DNA of 64,000 nucleotides from Henricia sp. BOLD:AAB3569. Lineage: Eukaryota > Echinodermata > Asteroidea > Spinulosida > Echinasteridae. Below are positions 61,896 through 64,000 of this stretch, piece by piece. Under the pieces are notes generated by a model that was given only the letters and a program-made list of their open reading frames with translations, was not told the origin of the DNA and searched no databases. Position 1 is the stretch's first letter; every line of letters begins with the position of its first letter. The position numbers were made by a program, and so were the translations under genes. The stretch is taken from NCBI GenBank assembly GCA_037783545.1, contig JBBELK010001477.1, forward strand, positions 62,001-126,000. The letters run 5' to 3'.

Positions 61896-64000
61896 GTGTG
61901 TCCCAAATGCCGGCAAATTTGGAAATCAAGGAATTTTCCAACCAACTTCAAATTTTGCATGCTCCAAACTGTATATATTCCGCACTTGTCATGCAAAATT
62001 GACAGATTTTCGCTGGGAAATGACGGAGACATTTCAGAGTTTAGGGAAAACGGAGCTCGGCTGCGTGGTTATTCCCCTGACCGTGGCTGTTGGGACACCC
62101 TGCGCATGCGCCGCGCTGGTGTACATTTGTACGGCCGTTGACTCACCCCAGATTGTGACGGGAATTAGGTCAAAGTGTGTCCCAAATGCCGGCAAATTTG
62201 GAAATCAAGGAATTTTCCAACCAACTTCAAATTTTGCATGCTCCAAACTGTATATATTCGGCACTTGTCATGCAAAATTGACAGATTTTCGCTGGGAAAT
62301 GACGGAGAAATTTCAGAGTTTAGGGAAAACGGAGCTCGGCTGCGTGGTTATTCCCCTAACCGTAGCTGTTGGGACACCCTGCGCCGCGCTGGTGTACATT
62401 TGTACGGCCGTTGACTCACCCCATATTGTGACGGGAATTAGGTCAAAGTGTGTCCCAAATGCCGGCAAATTTGGAAATCAAGGAATTTTCCAACCAACTT
62501 CAAATTTTGCATGCTCCAAACTGTATATATTCCGCACTTGTCATGCAAAATTGACAGATTTTCGCTGGGAAATGACGGAGACATTTCAGAGTTTAGGGAA
62601 AACGGAGCTCGGCTGCGTGGTTATTCCCCTAACCGTGGCTGTTGGGACACCATGCGCATGCGCCGCGCTGGTGTACATTTGTACGGCCGTTGACTCACCC
62701 CAGATTGTGACGGGAATTAGGTCAAAGTGTGTCCCAAATGCCGGCAAATTTGGAAATCAAGGAATTTTCCAACCAACTTCAAATTTTGCATGCTCCAAAC
62801 TGTATATATTCCGCACTTGTCATGCAAAATTGACAGATTTTCGCTGGGAAATGACGGAGAAATTTCAGAGTTTAGGGAAAACGAAGCTCGGCTGCGTGGT
62901 TATTCCCCTAACCGTGGCTGTTGGGACACCCTGCGCCGCGCTGGTGTACATTTGTATGGCCGTTGACTCACCCCAGATTGTGACGGGAATTAGGTCAAAG
63001 TGTGTCCCAAATGCCGGCAAATTTGGAAATCAAGGAATTTTCCAACCAACTTCAAATTTTGCATGCTCCAAACTGTATATATTCCGCACTTGTCATGCAA
63101 AATTGACAGATTTTCGCTGTGAAATGACGGAGAAATTTCAGAGTTTAGGGAAAACGGAGCTCGGCTGCGTGGTTATTCCCCTAACCGTGGCTGTTGGGAC
63201 ACCCTGCGCATGCGCCGCGCTGGTGTACATTTGTACGGCCGTTGACTCACCCCAGATTGTGACGGGAATTAGCTCAAAGTGTTTCCCAAATGCCGGCAAA
63301 TTTGGAAATCAAGGAATTTTCCAACCAACTTCAAATTTTGCATGCTCCAAACTGTATATATTCCGCACTTGTCATGGGAAATTGACAGATTTTCGCTGGG
63401 AAATGACGGAGAAATTTCAGAGTTTAGGGAAAACGGAGCTCGGCTGCGTGGTTATTCCCCTAACCGTGGCTGTTGGGACACCCTGCGCCGCGCTGGTGTA
63501 CATTTGTACGGCCGTTGACTCACCCCAGATTGTGACGGGAATTAGGTCAAAGTGTGTCCCAAATGCCGGCAAATTTGGAAATCAAGGAATTGTCCAACCA
63601 ACTTCAAATTTTGCATGCTCCAAACTGTATATATTCGGCACTTGTCATGCAAAATTGACAGATTTTCGCTGGGAAATGACGGAGAAATTTCAGAGTTTAG
63701 GGAAAACGGAGCTCGGCTGCGTGGTTATTCCCCTAACCGTGGCTGTTGGGACACCCTGCGCATGCGCCGCGCTGGTGTACATTTGTACGGCCGTTGACTC
63801 ACCCCAGATTGTGACGGGAATTAGCTCAAAGTGTTTCCCAAATGCCGGCAAATTTGGAAATCAAGGAATTTTCCAACCAACTTCAAATTTTGCATGCTCC
63901 AAACTGTATATATTCCGCACTTGTCATGCAAAATTGACAGATTTTCGCTGGGAAATGACGGAGAAATTTCAGAGTTTAGGGAAAACGGAGCTCGGCTGCG
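61896..64000. repeat. Right higher-order unit U8, partial at window edge
   Basis: Order a-b-c-d-e-f-g and the start of h (61896 to 63831 onward), cut by the window end. The b monomer carries both CCGTAGCTG and CCCATATTG, the same combination as U6. The f monomer has CATGGGAAA in place of CATGGAAAA. Confidence 0.88.

Larger units (their letters stand above)
1..64000. repeat. Satellite DNA array, 273/279-bp monomer, whole window
   Basis: The same sequence recurs every 273 or 279 bp with no interruption, about 232 times, always in the same orientation. Copies differ by only a few substitutions each. The consensus monomer is about 47% GC and has two halves: about 100 bp of roughly 62% GC beginning at GGGAAAACGG, then about 170 bp of roughly 39% GC. 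No unique sequence, mobile element or inversion is present. Arrays like this are typical of eukaryotic centromeric or heterochromatic satellites; that location is inferred. The family is not one I recognise. Intergenic spacer repeats of rDNA are an alternative, but no rRNA sequence is seen. Confidence 0.98.

Noticed and set aside
1-64000. CRISPR array
   Set aside because: The whole 273/279-bp period is repeated, with no short repeat alternating with unique spacers.
1-64000. Ribosomal DNA intergenic spacer subrepeats
   Set aside because: No rRNA gene sequence, promoter or terminator appears in 64 kb, and spacer subrepeat arrays are generally shorter than this.
1-64000. Bacterial or phage origin of the window
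   Set aside because: A 64-kb monotonous array of a noncoding 273-bp unit with higher-order structure is not known from prokaryotes; no prokaryotic gene is present.

Overview
The window is one uninterrupted head-to-tail satellite DNA array. From the first to the last base it consists of about 232 copies of one monomer, all in the same orientation. The monomer is 273 bp, or 279 bp when it carries a 6-bp insertion. I see no gene, RNA gene, transposon, CRISPR array or unique sequence, and both window edges cut through a monomer, so the array continues on both sides. A tandem array of this length and uniformity points to a eukaryotic nuclear genome, most likely a centromeric, pericentromeric or other heterochromatic block from a long-read assembly. 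I do not recognise the satellite family and cannot name the clade.

Phase used below: each monomer starts at the GTG of AAAGTGTGTCCC (first at 126). Monomer classes are set by diagnostic variants. A: GATAG instead of GACAG, 273 bp. B and D: GATAAATTT instead of GAGAAATTT, 273 bp; B often ends GGTTGTCATTT. C: GAGACATTT plus ACGAAGCTC, 279 bp. E: 279 bp ending ACGGCGGTTG. Q: AATTGTCCAA, GAGACATTT and ACACCATGCGC, 279 bp. T: plain 273 bp. S: TATATTTCGC, 279 bp. Z: CGCTAGGAAAT, 273 bp. Classes of the right-hand region are a to l: a, GAGACATTT with CCCCTGACC; b, TATTCGGCAC; c, GAGACATTT with ACACCATGCGC; d, CGAAGCTC with TGTATGGCC; e, CGCTGTGAAAT; f, AGCTCAAAGTGTTTCCC with CATGGAAAA; g, AATTGTCC with TTCGGCAC; h, AGCTCAAAGTGTTTCCC alone; i, AGATCAAAG, TTTTTGCTGG, TTTAGAGAAAA; j, AAGGAAATTTCC with TTGACCGATT; k, GAGCTCTGC and ending ATTGAGACGGG; l, GGCAATTTTGG with CGCTAGG.

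Layout. 1-2065: irregular monomers resembling the right-hand region. 2066-37607: blocks built from an A-B-C-D tetramer (1,098 bp, 13 copies) interspersed with a C-E-Q-T-S-Z hexamer (about 1.66 kb, complete or partial). This includes a 3,567-bp segment duplicated almost exactly (6736-10302 and 10849-14415), and a stretch at 26.7-32.0 kb where single-base insertions cluster. 37608-64000: eight higher-order units with a common head (a-b-c-d-e) and tail (i-j-k-l) in most copies, but different middles (9, 12, 13, 9, 18, 18, 9 and at least 8 monomers).

Both monomer lengths are multiples of three and one forward frame has no stop in the consensus, so open frames of up to 1,726 codons run through the array. 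I do not call them genes: nonsense, missense and silent variants occur in roughly the proportions expected without selection. The interest of the window lies in the satellite family, its higher-order organisation, its internal dyad symmetries, and the record it keeps of unequal exchange and gene conversion.
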